Below, piece after piece: positions 1-11,030 of a DNA stretch of 64,000 nt. Position 1 is the first letter of the stretch; every line of letters begins with the position of its first letter. The DNA is from Anaeramoeba flamelloides. Lineage: Eukaryota > Metamonada > Anaeramoebidae. The translations under genes were made by a program, and so were the position numbers. Location of the stretch: the NCBI GenBank assembly GCA_027625915.1, contig JANTQA010000075.1, positions 2,728,001-2,792,000 on the forward strand. Direction: 5' to 3'. The notes under the pieces were generated by a model that ran no database searches, had not been told where the DNA came from, and saw only the letters and a list, made by a program, of their open reading frames with translations.

Positions 1-119
1 AATAAATGATATTATTGATCTGATCAAAAATAAAGATTTATTTTCAAGGTACTGACATTATATCGCCGGAATAACAAAAAAAATGGTTTTTCTTTTTCAA
101 TTTTTCCATTAAGGGGTGA

Positions 120-735
120 GTACTAAAAGTTCTCATTCTTGTCGTTAGGTTTTCCAGAATTTTTAAGAATTTAGCAAAATCAAAGATTTATCTCTATTCT
201 TGTAAATTCTGAAAAGTGTTGTTAGGTTTTTTAAAATTTTTGAAATTATTCGAAAATTTCAAAAATGTTAAAAAACCAGACGTTAGCTTTTCTTGAGTTT
301 TCTATGTTTATTTAGAAAATAAATAAATTTTCTTTAGGTTTTTTTGAGTTTTTTATTTATTTGGAAAACCTGAAAAAAAAACCTCGAAAACTTAACAGAT
401 AAAATAGAAAACCTCAAAAAAAACCTAGAACACTTAACAGATAAATACAAAAAAAAACAAAAAACACAAAAAACGCTGAACAGATAAATAAAGAAAAATT
501 CAAGAAAACCTAAAGGTTAGCTTTTTCAGAATTTTTAAGAATTGAGTTAAATCTTTGATTTTCTGAAATTATTTTGAATTCTGGATAAATAACCATTAGG
601 TTTTGTGATTCTTGAAATAGAAAGACAATTTCAAAAATTTTCTTTTTATTTCTGAAAATTTTAAAAAACCTAGGTACTCAACGGCACTCCACGGCACTCT
701 ACATCATTCCCACACCACTATACATCACTTCCAGA
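120..735. repeat. Foldback repeat rich in AGGTTTT/AAAACCTA, copy 1
   Basis: This stretch is dominated by the motif TTAGGTTTTTTGAGTTTT on one arm and its complement on the other, so much of it can fold back on itself around position 360-430. It ends in a run of degenerate units containing CGGCACT (669-730). Related copies lie at 6477-6557, 10490-11030, 40660-40960 and 49190-49395. No open frame is seen. The ends are not sharp, so I cannot assign a transposon superfamily. Confidence 0.6.
669..730. repeat. Short degenerate tandem repeat with GGCACT core
   Basis: Units of about 10-12 bases around ACGGCACTC and TACATCAC follow one another four to five times. The same kind of array recurs at 49347-49394 at the end of another foldback copy, and a single complement-strand unit lies near 10493-10515. 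The array therefore seems to belong to the foldback repeat rather than to be chance. Confidence 0.5.
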
Positions 736-3700
736 ATCCCTGATTTGAATTAGAAATATTGTTGAACCAAGTGAGAGTGCAATTCTGTTAAATTCTCTCA
801 AGAATTGGATCCAGCTCTATAAATTCACAAGTATTTTGTTTCAATTATTTATTCAATCCTATTTTTATAATAGTCAAAAAGTATTTTAAATCAAACAAAC
901 GATTTCTTCAAAGAATTAGTGATTCTATGAATCATAAGCCTGATTTTAAATTAAAATTGTCAATTGCTGGTTATTTGAGAAAATGGTAAACAATCGGATT
1001 ATAATGTGATTGGGGGTATAACTCCTTTCTTCAGATTGTGAGATGAACACTTTACCTCTTTCCTATTACCCTTTTTCTAAAAAATTGATTTTTTCATTTT
1101 CAACAACAAAATTTCATTTTTCAAATTTTTTTGTGAATGACTTATGAAAGTGTTAATTAAAATATGAAAATGCTGTGTCGGTTTTCTCACAAATAATTCT
1201 TTATATTAAATTCAAACTGTGCTCTTTTTTTAATTATAATTAGAAAATAAACCATTATGTCTTGAATATGATTTATATAGAATTGGAATTTTATTTCATT
1301 GGAAATTAAAGTAAATTTTTTTTTCAGTCAAAGTGCCCAGTTTTATTGAAGAAATAGAATACAAATAATGGAATTACAAAAATAATTTAACAAAAAAATT
1401 AAAAATAATCAATAAAATTTTAATCATTTATTTTGAAGATAATTAATCGACATCAAATTATATTCTTGGAACGAAATGGTTTTTTAGAATATTTGGCAAA
1501 TATATCTTTATTTGTTCGAAATATTTTCAATTGTTTGAAATCTTTTCAATTTTTGAAAATAATTTCTTGATATCGGAGTGAAAATGAAAATAAAAATATT
1601 TTTAAAATTCTTATTTTTTTAATTTTTGATTAAATTCATTTATTCCAAAAATTTCTCAAGTTGCAATCATTTAAAAATCCAGAAACGAATTAAGATTTAT
1701 TTTAAGCTTCAGTCAAACTCTTCTTGAAGAACAACCTATTGAGATGAAAATTCCTGAATTATTAAGAGAGTATATACTTGGTGTTGATTGCAAGTCTCAC
1801 AAAAATTTTCAACATTAAGTATCAGTTTTGAAAAAAAAATGAAAATAATTTTGGATTTTTAAAAACTCAGGATCTTAAAAAAGGACATTTGAGAAGTTTA
1901 ACCAAAATTTTATTTTAGTTTTATAAAAAATATTTGAAATTGAAATTTATCAATGAATGGGCTCTGTAAAAACCTTTCCGAGTTGGGTTTTCTAATTCTT
2001 TGGAAAGGTTCAAAATATTTATAATTTTTAATTTCCTAAATTTTTTCACAAGGAAAATTGCAAATTTCAAAAGATATTCCATTTTGGAATAAACATATTG
2101 AAATCCAAAAATAAATTGAGAGTTCTGAAAATGAAAATCAATCCTTGCATTTCAAATTTTAAAAAGATTTTAAATCAATTTCATTTTTTGTATAATAGTA
2201 TTAAATAGCTTTTTTTCAATATCTTTGTTTCATTGAAATATGAAATTAACACTAAAATATCATTTAAAGCCCATGATTCTGCAATATTTTGAAATCGTTG
2301 AAATACAATGAAATAAATGTGCAGTTTTTGTTGATATGACAAGTATTTTTCTTCATTTTTTGCAAATTTTTACTTTTAAGGGACGAGTCATTACGATTTA
2401 AAAGAATTTTCTGAAATGGATTATTAAAATTTTGTAATTTTTAATGAGTGCCTAATACCAATCAAAAACAAACCAACATGTGAAGCGTGATCGATCACCA
2501 AAAAATCAACAATCAAAAAAGAAGATATTTTTAGAAAAAAGTGCATAAGTTCGACACTCAATTTCCAATTAGAATGGTTATGAAGAATTTAATTTTGAAA
2601 ACAACTGTGTTTATTTTGAAGTGTCACTCTTTGGCGCTTTTTAAGATCTCGAAGATTGTTAATTTTCATTTTTAACTATTCTAAAATAAGTTATTTTTTT
2701 CGAAAGAATCTTACAAAATCTTTAAATTTGTCAAATATAAAGATTTACAATCTAACCACAAATAAGATTAAATCGAATTAAATTGATTGTATACTTTTAG
2801 AAAACAATTTGTTTTAAATTGTTGAAATTTAACTCTTTGGAATTATTTAAAAAAAGAAGCAGAGTTATTTTTTTTTCAACATTTTATTTTTTTTTTCATT
2901 GACAATTCTTTTCATTTTGTTTTTTGAATTGTTTGGTATTTAGAGATCCAATGAAATTTTTTTTTTATTATTTGAATTTTTATTTTTGGAATTAAGAATT
3001 TACAACTTTTTTTTTTTGAAATTTGGATTTATTTGTTTTAAAAATACTCTTAAACTTTGAATTTTTTGATTTGAATTTTGTGCCAATAGAGATCCTCTCA
3101 AAATTTTTTATTTGTTATTTGGATTTTGTCAATCAAAAGAAGGATAATTTCACAACACCCTTTTTTGGTTTCAGGTCACCCCTTGAGTATGGAACAAATC
3201 CACGGTGGACGACTAGACCCTTAACTTTTTTGTTATCAATTTAAAATTTGAAAAATATTTTGCTTTTTAGATTTTAATATTTATAACCAATATAAACCAA
3301 AATACTCTTGAAGTTAAATTAAAATGTGATAAATTTCAAGAGAATCAAAATTGAAAAACCCAAAAAAAATTGTTGAAAATATTGTTTTTGTGGAATTTTT
3401 TTGGATAATTTTTCTAGCCCTTGATCGATCGATTCCCAAAACAAAACTGGTGAGTAAAGATTGTTCCCCAATACCCACCATGGATATGGTGTGGTCTTTA
3501 AAAGTCTATTCATTTCTTCAAAAGGTATTTTATAAAGGGGGTTTATCAATTTTCAATTACTCTTTTTTTTTCTTTTCTCTTTTCTCTCTTTTGATTTTGA
3601 AGAATGGGAAATAAAAAATTTAGATCTTGAAAAGATCCTGAACCCAAAGTACCTTTACTTGCAGAATTGAAAAAGTTTTGAAGACAAAACAATTTTTTAA

Positions 3701-3987
3701 TCGGAGAAAGGGATTTTTATGTTTTAAAATCAAAAAAGAACAACAAAATAATAAAAATAAATAAAAATTAGAATTAATTTCAAAAACAAAGATTTACTTT
3801 TTGAAAGAATATTAAAAACAAAAAACAAGAAGGTTTGATTAAAAAAATAAATCAAAAAAAAAAATTACAGTTGCTTCAAAAGGAATTGAAATAAAAATTT
3901 GAAAAAAAAACGACTAAAAAATAAAAAATCAAAAAAAAACGACGAAAAAATAAAAAAAAATAAAAAAAATAAAAAAGAAAAATTTAC
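736..3987. other. Gene-free AT-rich stretch
   Basis: I see no supportable gene here. At 1312-1372 is one isolated terminus of the TAAACT/CAAAGGGGCC element family (see 7805-8376). A short patch near 3165-3225 is GC-richer than its surroundings (CAGGTCACCCC, CCACGGTGGACGAC), and a 76-codon minus-strand frame (3549-3319) lies beside it. Neither has a recognisable relative, and both could be worn remnants. Confidence 0.5.
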
Positions 3988-4264
3988 TTTTGACTAATTC
4001 ATTGTATGAAGCTTTGTACAGATGCTTTTTGTGTTTTTTTAAAACTGTTCTGTGTAATTGTTCTTCGCATTTAGCACAATAATAGACTTCACATTTGGTA
4101 CAATAGAATTGAGATTATTTTTTATTGCAATTATCGCATTTGGGAATTTGTTTTTCAACAGGTTGGGTAATTTGTGAAAGCTTGGTGATTTTTTTTTCTT
4201 TTTTGGAATGTTTCTTCTTGTTCTTACTTCTTTTCTTTTTTTGATGCTTTTTGGAATTGTCCAT
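3988..4264 (-). pseudogene. B-box zinc-finger coding exon interrupted by an in-frame TAA
   Basis: Reading the minus strand from ATG at 4264 gives a very basic N-terminus (K/H/S-rich, residues 1-30) and then a B-box-type zinc finger. CDNCNKK is followed by a stop at codon 50 (4117-4115). The same frame then continues with FYCTKCEVYYCAKCEEQLH and HKKH, completing the Cys/His ladder of a B-box. B-boxes bind two zinc ions and mediate protein contacts in TRIM-like proteins. No GT donor lies near the stop, so splicing does not remove it. After NELVKS a donor-like GTAAAT (3987-3982) could begin an intron, but I find no convincing downstream exon. TAA ends other genes in this window, so recoding is unlikely. 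The most likely reading is a recently disabled gene or fragment; a sequencing error changing CAA to TAA is the alternative. Confidence 0.65.
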
Positions 4265-6476
4265 TTAATAAGGTGTTTATTTTTTCTCGTTGTTTAATTA
4301 TTTAGAAAATTAGAATAAAATTAAAAAAAATGATTTTATTTTGTTTAGGTTATTACAAGAAAAAACCTTACAAAAGGCTAAAAAAACTCCAAATGTTTCC
4401 AAAAACAGTTAAACTTAATAAAAACTGGAAACGAAAATTACGATCAACTAATAAAAGAGTAAATAAATGATTAAAGACAAAATGGGTGATTCAACACAAT
4501 AACAGTTTTTTAATTCATATCTTTCGTCGTGAGTTTTTCTTTAATTGTTTCTTTTTATTCGTAACATTTGATGAAAAATTTAACTTGTTTTGAGAATCTT
4601 CAAATAAAATAAATTAAACACAAAAATAAGAGGAGAATTAAATTGTTATTGTTGATTTGATTGATGACAAGGAAATTGATTATTCAATGAAGCTAATTTG
4701 GTTCTTCTTTTCAAATGATTTTGTATTTCTTTGACAGTTTTTGGAATCAATAAAAAAAAAAAAAAAAATTTAATTAAGGTAGAGGTCTCTCAAAAACAAC
4801 AAGGCAAAATTTCAAAACATTTTATTAGTGATATTCTCTACTTCCAAATTTTGTCAATGCCAAGTGCCCAATTATTCTCATCGACCAAGAAACCCTTCAA
4901 AAAAAAACTTTAAAGATCAAATTTTTTAATCCATTTTTTCTGAACTTGAAAACTTTTAAATTCACTTGGTTTCTTACTTTATAAAAATTTTTTAATTAGT
5001 CAATTATCATTTCCATCATTACTACAAAATACCAAGTCTTTGTTGCCAGGAATATTAATTTTAAGAGTTGTTTTCAATTTCCAAGCTAATTCTTTTGGTG
5101 AACCTAAAAAATTGATTTATTTTTGGTTTATTATTGAAGAGAGGTGATTCAACAAAATTACCCCCCATTTGCCTAAATTTTTGATATATTCAACCAATCG
5201 CAAATAATTGTATTATTTTTTAAGAAACATAGTGTTAATAATTAAATTTTTAAAGTCATTTAAAATTTTGATTTAGAAATCTTTTATTTGTTCAAAGAAG
5301 AAATTAGCTTTTTCAAAATCAAATTTTCTAAAAGATATTTGGGAATTTAATAATTTGATCCCCCAAAATACAAAATCAATTTTCTACTGAAAAAAATGAT
5401 TTAAATTGTTATAATAATTCTTGTGAATAAGAATAAACAATTTGTTAAAAAAAAATTCGAAATTGAAAATTCTTTTATAATTTGATTCAGTTTTTTGAAA
5501 ACCTCCAAAAAAAAACTTTTTTTAAACTTGAGATATAATAGAAACTTTTACCTGATAGATCAAGATTTCATTGATAAACTTTTGTTAAACTTCAATCATA
5601 TTTTCATTTTTTTAATCAACAATATTTCATTAGTTTTATTGGATGAGATATAAATTGAAAGATTAAATAATAAAAATAATAACAAGAACAAAAAATTTTC
5701 AATTAAAATCAATAATTTGGAAACATGAAACTAAAAATATGAAACCCCATTTTCAGGAATTAACTTAATTGTTAAAAAAAATATTAGGTTATTTTTTTTT
5801 GGTTTTATCTTGAAAATATTGGAATTTTGATATTTCTAAAAAATAGAATCAAATTAATAAATTGTTGAAAGAGGTTAAATAATCTATTTTCTTGATTCGA
5901 AATACAAATTATAAAAATTCAAAAAATTTGGATCTTGATAGATTTCTTTTTATTTTTAAAGAATAATACCCCCGTTAATAGATTTTTTTACTTTTTTGAA
6001 TTTTTTTTTCTCCAGACTATTTCAAAATCTATACCTAAAATAATTTCCAAGTTGTAGATCTATCATCAATGATTGAATATCAAATAACACTTTATCTGTT
6101 GAAGAGAATATTTTGAATTGATTAAATAGGAAAAATCTAAATTAATGATTGATAACTATATTCATTATACGTTTCTTATACTTTGTTGATTTTTCTAAAA
6201 TATAGTTAGAATAAAGAAGTTTTGTATCATAAAAATATGAATATTAAAAAAATACAGAATAAATAAAAAAATATGAGAATTTTTTTTATTTTTCAATTTA
6301 TTTTGATGGGGGGGGGGGGCAGGATGGTGTAGTTAATATCCTCTTACAACTAATATTTTATTTTGAATTTTACAAATTAAAAGAAAATATCTTCAATTTT
6401 CTTTTTATTTCTAAATCGAAAACAAAAAAAGTTCCATTTACTTTGGGGAACTTTTCTATTTATTTTTGAAGTATTC
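4265..6476. other. Gene-free AT-rich stretch
   Basis: No gene or clear repeat copy is recognisable here. The stretch consists of A- and T-runs, and the one frame over 50 codons (4731-4913) has low-complexity content with no family features. A run of 12 G (6308-6319) is conspicuous in DNA this poor in G. Confidence 0.45.
6308..6319. repeat. Homopolymer run of 12 G
   Basis: There are twelve consecutive G in a region of about 80% A+T. Similar runs lie at 39070-39077 (8 G), 42110-42119 (10 G directly after 31 T) and 54117-54131 (15 C). Such runs are prone to slippage and to assembly error. Confidence 0.9.
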
Positions 6477-6557
6477 TAGGTTTTTTTTACTTTAGAAATA
6501 AACCGAAAATTTTAATAAATTTTCGGTTTATTTCTAAAGTTAAAAAAAACCTAACGA
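6477..6557. repeat. Near-perfect hairpin of the foldback family
   Basis: CTAGGTTTTTTTTACTTTAG followed by AAATAAACCGAAAATTTT is mirrored, after a short loop near 6518, by its complement ending in AAAAAAAACCTAACG. The stem is about 36 bp. It matches the core of the larger foldback copies at 10670-10900 and 40660-40960. Confidence 0.8.
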
Positions 6558-6582
6558 AAATCAATATATTTTATTCATAAAA

Positions 6583-6708
6583 TAAACTTATTTTCTGTCA
6601 AAGTGGCCGAGATTTATTGTGAAATAGAACATATTCTACTGGTTTAATTCATTATTATTCTCAAACTATCATTTCCTATTTGTAGATCTGATCACTTTTT
6701 CTATTTTT

Positions 6709-6744
<36 letters not shown>

Positions 6745-7128
6745 TTTTCTTTTTCTTTATCTCTTTTTTCTTCTTCAATTTTAATTTATTTTTTAAAAAA
6801 GTGAATTTGAAATTTGAAATAAAAATAAATCTTTCAAAATTCAAATTAAAATCCAGAAAATTATGAGACTTTGTTATTTCTTTTAAAATTAAATTATTTT
6901 GTATTTTAAATATCTTATTGTCAAAAATTTTAATTTTCTAAAGAAATTGTTAAATTTTGTATAAGGCACTTTAATGAAAGGGTAAAAATTTTTTAAACAT
7001 TTTATTTTTTTGGAATTTATGTTATGTTCAGGGTTTTCTATATGAATCTCAACTCTAAACGGAAGTTTATTATTCAATTATTTCTAACTAATCAGATGTT
7101 TATTGATTCTTGATAAAATGGGTTTTTT
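6583..7128 (+). mobile_element. TAAACT/CAAAGGGGCC family element, copy A (right end missing)
   Basis: It starts TAAACTTATTTTCTGTCAAA and runs parallel to the intact copy at 7805-8376: the same AATTCATTA block, then a T-run (30 T, 6713-6742), then the conserved tail around GGAATTTATGTT and TGTTCAGGG. Similarity stops near 7128, where reverse-transcriptase-like coding begins, so the last ~50 bases and the right inverted repeat are absent. It has no coding capacity. Confidence 0.75.
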
Positions 7129-7800
7129 GAAGGAATTGGTGTTTATCAGGGATATCTAATATCTCCTTTATTATTTGGAATTATTACTCATTTTCTCTTG
7201 CAAAAAATCAATTCACTGGCTATATATGTCCAAATGTTTGTAGATGATCTGATTTTACTTGTGAAAGGATCATTAATAGAAATCAATTTTCAATTACAAA
7301 AAATATAGATATAATAATAAGAGATTCTGATACTATTCCAAATAGTTAAAAAACTAAAAAAACTTTCATTCAAAAGGAAATTTTATATCTTAAAATTTGT
7401 TAGACAAAAAAACCCATTTAAAATTTAACCTTGATAAAGTTGATAAATTAAAAAAAAAACTAATATCTTATGACAAAAAAAATTTTTCTGTTGGGTTAAA
7501 AATTGAGTTTTTTAAAGCTGTTTTACATAGCCAACTATTATATGGATTAGAAATATTTGATTTCACAAAAACAGATTTTCATGGATATAGATACTTGGAT
7601 TAAAAAAACAAATACTGAATTTTTATTAATAAATCCAAACTCCCTGAGGCTTATTAATAAAAATGAAGCAAAAATTGATTCTGTAAGGATAACGATATAT
7701 AAAAGAAGAATTAACTTTTGAAATAAGTGAATTTTAGGAAGCTTTTATTGTTATAATATTTCTATTCACAATAAATTAACTATAAGAGTTTCGGTATATA
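7129..7800 (+). mobile_element. Decayed non-LTR (LINE) reverse transcriptase fragment
   Basis: Three plus-strand segments in different frames read as consecutive parts of one reverse transcriptase. The first (7129-7305) has GVYQGYLISPLLFG, matching the family's QG-x-P-x-SPLLF motif, then FVDDLILL, the catalytic (Y/F)xDD box. The second (7397-7603) has KLKKKLISYDKK, KAVLHSQLLYGLEIF, the K...L..Q..YG.E stretch found just after the palm in LINE enzymes and not in LTR or viral ones. The third (7581-7725) has DTWIKKTNTEFLL and continues the C-terminal extension. Upstream palm motifs and any endonuclease are missing. Two frame changes and terminal stops show it is dead. It lies between two direct copies of a TIR element. 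Confidence 0.72.
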
Positions 7801-7804
7801 TATT

Positions 7805-7966
7805 TAAACTGTTTTTCAGCCAAAGGGGCCCAGTTTTATTGAAGAAATGGAAGACATTCTATGAGTTTAATTCATTACTCTTATCAAACTAAAATTTTCA
7901 ATTTTTAGATCAAAATCATTTTTTCTTATTTTGTAAAATTTTGTTTTTTTTGTTTTTTACTTTTTG

Positions 7967-8018
<52 letters not shown>

Positions 8019-8376
8019 AACTTTGAAAAAAAAAATGTTTGAAAAACCAAATAAACCTTAAGAAAAGTGAAGCTTTTTATTTTCTTTTAAAATTCATACA
8101 TTTACAAGTAAAAAATCTTATTATCAACGATTTTAATTTCCTAAAGAAATTGAGAATTTTACACAAGACGTTCCAATGAATGGGCCCAAAAAATTTTTTA
8201 ACATTTTTTTTTTTTTTTGAAATTTATGTTTTGTTCAGGGGTTTCTTTTATAATTATGGACTCTTATATGAAGTTTATTATTTCTCGTATTTCTAAACAA
8301 TCTAAGTTTGGTTGATTCTTAAAAATAAAGTGATTTTTTCATTTTTGACTAGGCCCTTTGAGTGAAATGGAGTTTA
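7805..8376 (+). mobile_element. TIR element, TAAACT/CAAAGGGGCC family, copy B (both ends present)
   Basis: A 572-bp non-coding element. The left end TAAACTGTTTTTCAGCCAAA and the complement of the right end TAAACTCCATTTCACTCAAA form imperfect inverted repeats of about 26 bp that continue GGGGCC/GGGCC. Both ends carry TA, consistent with the TA target duplication of Tc1/mariner elements. A run of 47 T (7968-8014) lies inside. Other copies are at 6583-7128 and, inverted, 20174-20668. End fragments lie at 1312-1372 and 21533-21598, and a divergent relative at 44421-45133. It is a MITE; the autonomous partner is not in the window. Confidence 0.82.
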
Positions 8377-9775
8377 TATTGAGTACTTTCAATTACCAAC
8401 ATCTTTATCGATTAGTCAACAAACAAATAAAATATTAGTTAAAAATTTTAATTTTAACTATAATTTTATTATCCAAATGGGTATAAAAATTGTGTTTATT
8501 TTGTTATTTTTTTGACATGGGGGTTAAGATTGGTTTTGAAAAATATTTGGGAATAAACTTGGAAAGATTATTGTTTGTCAGAGAAGAAAAAATGATTCAA
8601 AATGAAATAATAGACAAAAAAATGGTATATTAATAATCAAAATTATAAATTACTAGTTTTGTAAGAATAAATGGGGGATTGATTTTATTATTAGTATTAT
8701 AGAAGAAGTTTAAATTACATTATAAATACTCTTTAACTAAATTTCCCTTATGATATTAGAAATTTAAGTATAAAATCATATATTTCAATATTATTCAATA
8801 GAAAGATATGCCCAAATTATTTTTATGTTTATGAGATTAGTTTCATAATCGATTTTTTTATAATTAAAGTATGTTGTAATTGGTCGTAAATGATATTTTT
8901 ACAGTACCACTTAGTTTCTGTGACTCTAAAGAATCTATATAAATATTAACACACAATAAATTCTTACATTTTTTCCTAATGATCCACAATTAAAATGTAA
9001 TATTTTGGATCTATTTTATAAAAAATTCCTTTTCCAAGCCTAAAAATAGAAAAAACAAAATAATAGTATTGCTCTAATTAATAATTTATCTTTAGAACTT
9101 GCAAAAGTTGATATTTTTACAATTTTTTAATTTCAAAGATTTACTCAATAATCATCAACATTATTACCCAAAGACTGGTTAATTTTGTTTTCTTTATATA
9201 AAGTAAATTGCAACACAATATATTTTCAATATGTAAAAAATAAATTGTCAAAAGAATGAATTCAGTTTTAATAAATTTTTTAAAACAAATATAAATCCGA
9301 ATTCACAAAAAAAAAAACAACAACATATTTTTTTATATTTTGAAGTCTGAAAATTGATAATTCTACCTTGAAATTTGTCACTGAATACTAGATTTTTTTC
9401 TGAAATTGCTGGGTATTCTTACTAAAACAAGGATCATTTTTTAATTGGTGTGATCTACTTTTAGTACTACTTGTCTAATAAATTTTTTAGAGATATTTGA
9501 ATCATGAGAACACTAATGTAATTTACACCCAATATTAACAGTCTTCACTATTAAGCTTATCCTTGGCAAACATTAATCCCTTAAAGTCAAAAATGTTTTG
9601 TTAGGGAATTTAAAAATTTTTAAAAAATGTTGGATTGGTGTTATTTAAGGTAAAATGTAATGAAAATTTATATTTTTTTAATTAATTGGGTAACAAATAA
9701 CAAATTGTTATTATTTCAAATAAATTCTTTTTTTATATTTATTCTTTTTTTTTATTACCATTATCAAAAGGAAAT
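8377..9775. other. AT-rich stretch with possible further RT remnants
   Basis: There is no intact gene. A short plus-strand stretch near 8545-8625 reads GFEKYLGINL and EKMIQNEIIDKK, reminiscent of the KYLGI segment that follows the catalytic box in LINE reverse transcriptases. It could be part of the same or a second broken LINE. The match is short and I hold it weakly. The rest is uninformative. Confidence 0.35.
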
Positions 9776-10290
9776 AATTTTCATTGTTTGGAAGTATTTA
9801 AACAAAATTGAGAAAAAATAACAAAACAAATTGAAAATTTTAAACGTTAGTGTTATTATCAACTGATTGAAATTATTCAGATTATGGTATTAATTATTGA
9901 TTGAAAATTCTCAAATTAAAAAGCATTTCTTTAGGTTATAAGTTGAATATTTTAAAATTACAAAAGGTATTTTTTGAGAATATTTTTGACTTTTAGATTT
10001 TGTTTTTTTTTTTTTTTTTTGGATAATTTTGTTACCTAAAAAGAGAAAAAAATGATTTGAACGATCAGCTTTCGAATAAAAAATTATATTTTTTTCAATT
10101 TTACAATAATTATTCAAATTTTTTCGGATTTAAGTTAATTTTTTAAAACTGAGTTATTTTCAATCTTTGTATTTTTATTTTGAATTTTTTTTTGTACACT
10201 TCATACATAGGTAATAAGATTTCTTTCTTCTTTCAAAGAAAATAATTTTCTTAGATATCATTGAAATTTGGACGATTTTCTATGGAATTT
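9776..10290 (+). repeat. Dispersed repeat R8, copy 1
   Basis: It shares an ordered series of blocks with 26500-27000 and 42430-42870: a GTTATTA block, AATCAAATTA, GGTTATAAGTTGAA, then TTTTTGTACACTTC and TAAGATTTCTTTCTTC. Its right part (from about 10240) is also present inverted at 40960-41200, where GAAATTCCATAGAAAA is the complement of 10267-10288. It shows no coding, and its ends are not resolved. Confidence 0.65.
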
Positions 10291-10489
10291 CCCCATTCCA
10301 TGAAAATAATCTCAAAATTTATATATTCAAACAAAAAAATTAATATATCTAATATATTAAAAAATAATAATATTTCTAATATTTCTACTATTAAAAAAGA
10401 TTGAACATGCTTATTAGTCTTAGTGGGTTATAAACTTAAATATGAGTCTTTAATATAATCCCTAAATAACAATTTAGGAATTCAGAAGT

Positions 10490-11030
10490 GGGTCCTAGTG
10501 CCTGGGAGTACCTAGATTTTACACAATTCAAAGGAATTGAGAAAAAAACTTTGAATTTTTTATATTCATTTAAATTCTTGAAAAGATTACAACTGTTTTT
10601 TTTTAATTTGTAAAAAAGTTTCTTTTTATTTCTAAAATTAAAAAAAAAAATAATCTAACAGGGCTTTTCTTGAGGTTTTCTGTTTTATCTGTGAAGTGTT
10701 GTAGGTTTTTTTGAGGTTTTCTATTTATTTGGAAAAACAATAGATATTCGTTAGGTTTGTTTTACTTTTTGAAATAAACCAAAAATTTATGAAAATTTTT
10801 TGTTTATTTCAAAAAGTAAAAAAAAAAACCTAGAAAACTTCACAAATATATAGAAAACTCAAAAAAACCTAACGAAAATCTATTGATTTTTCAGATTATT
10901 AGAAAACTCAATCAATTCTAACATCGCTTATCTATAATTCAAAAAAATAGAATACAATCATGGATTTTACTCAATTCTTTAAATTCTTGAAAAGAGAAGG
11001 ACAAATGCCTAGGTTTTTTTTTCATTTTAA
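10490..11030. repeat. Foldback repeat, copy 3, centre near 10780
   Basis: An imperfect palindrome: GTTTGTTTTACTTTTTGAAA is mirrored by TTTCAAAAAGTAAAAAAAA about 40 bases later, flanked on both sides by GAGGTTTTCTATTTATT and its complement. The outer part carries the CCTAGGTACTC-type end seen also at 669. The 40660-41200 region is an inverted relative of 10240-11000 as a whole. Confidence 0.65.

Noticed and set aside
4115-4117. A variant genetic code in which TAA is read as glutamine
   Set aside because: The large repeat gene, ubiquilin and other intact genes end at TAA, and their frames contain no internal TAA.
6583-8376. LTR-retrotransposon reading of two direct repeats around a reverse transcriptase
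   Set aside because: The repeats carry inverted TAAACT ends with TA, occur alone elsewhere, and the coding has the post-palm stretch of LINE enzymes. No integrase, protease or primer-binding site is seen.
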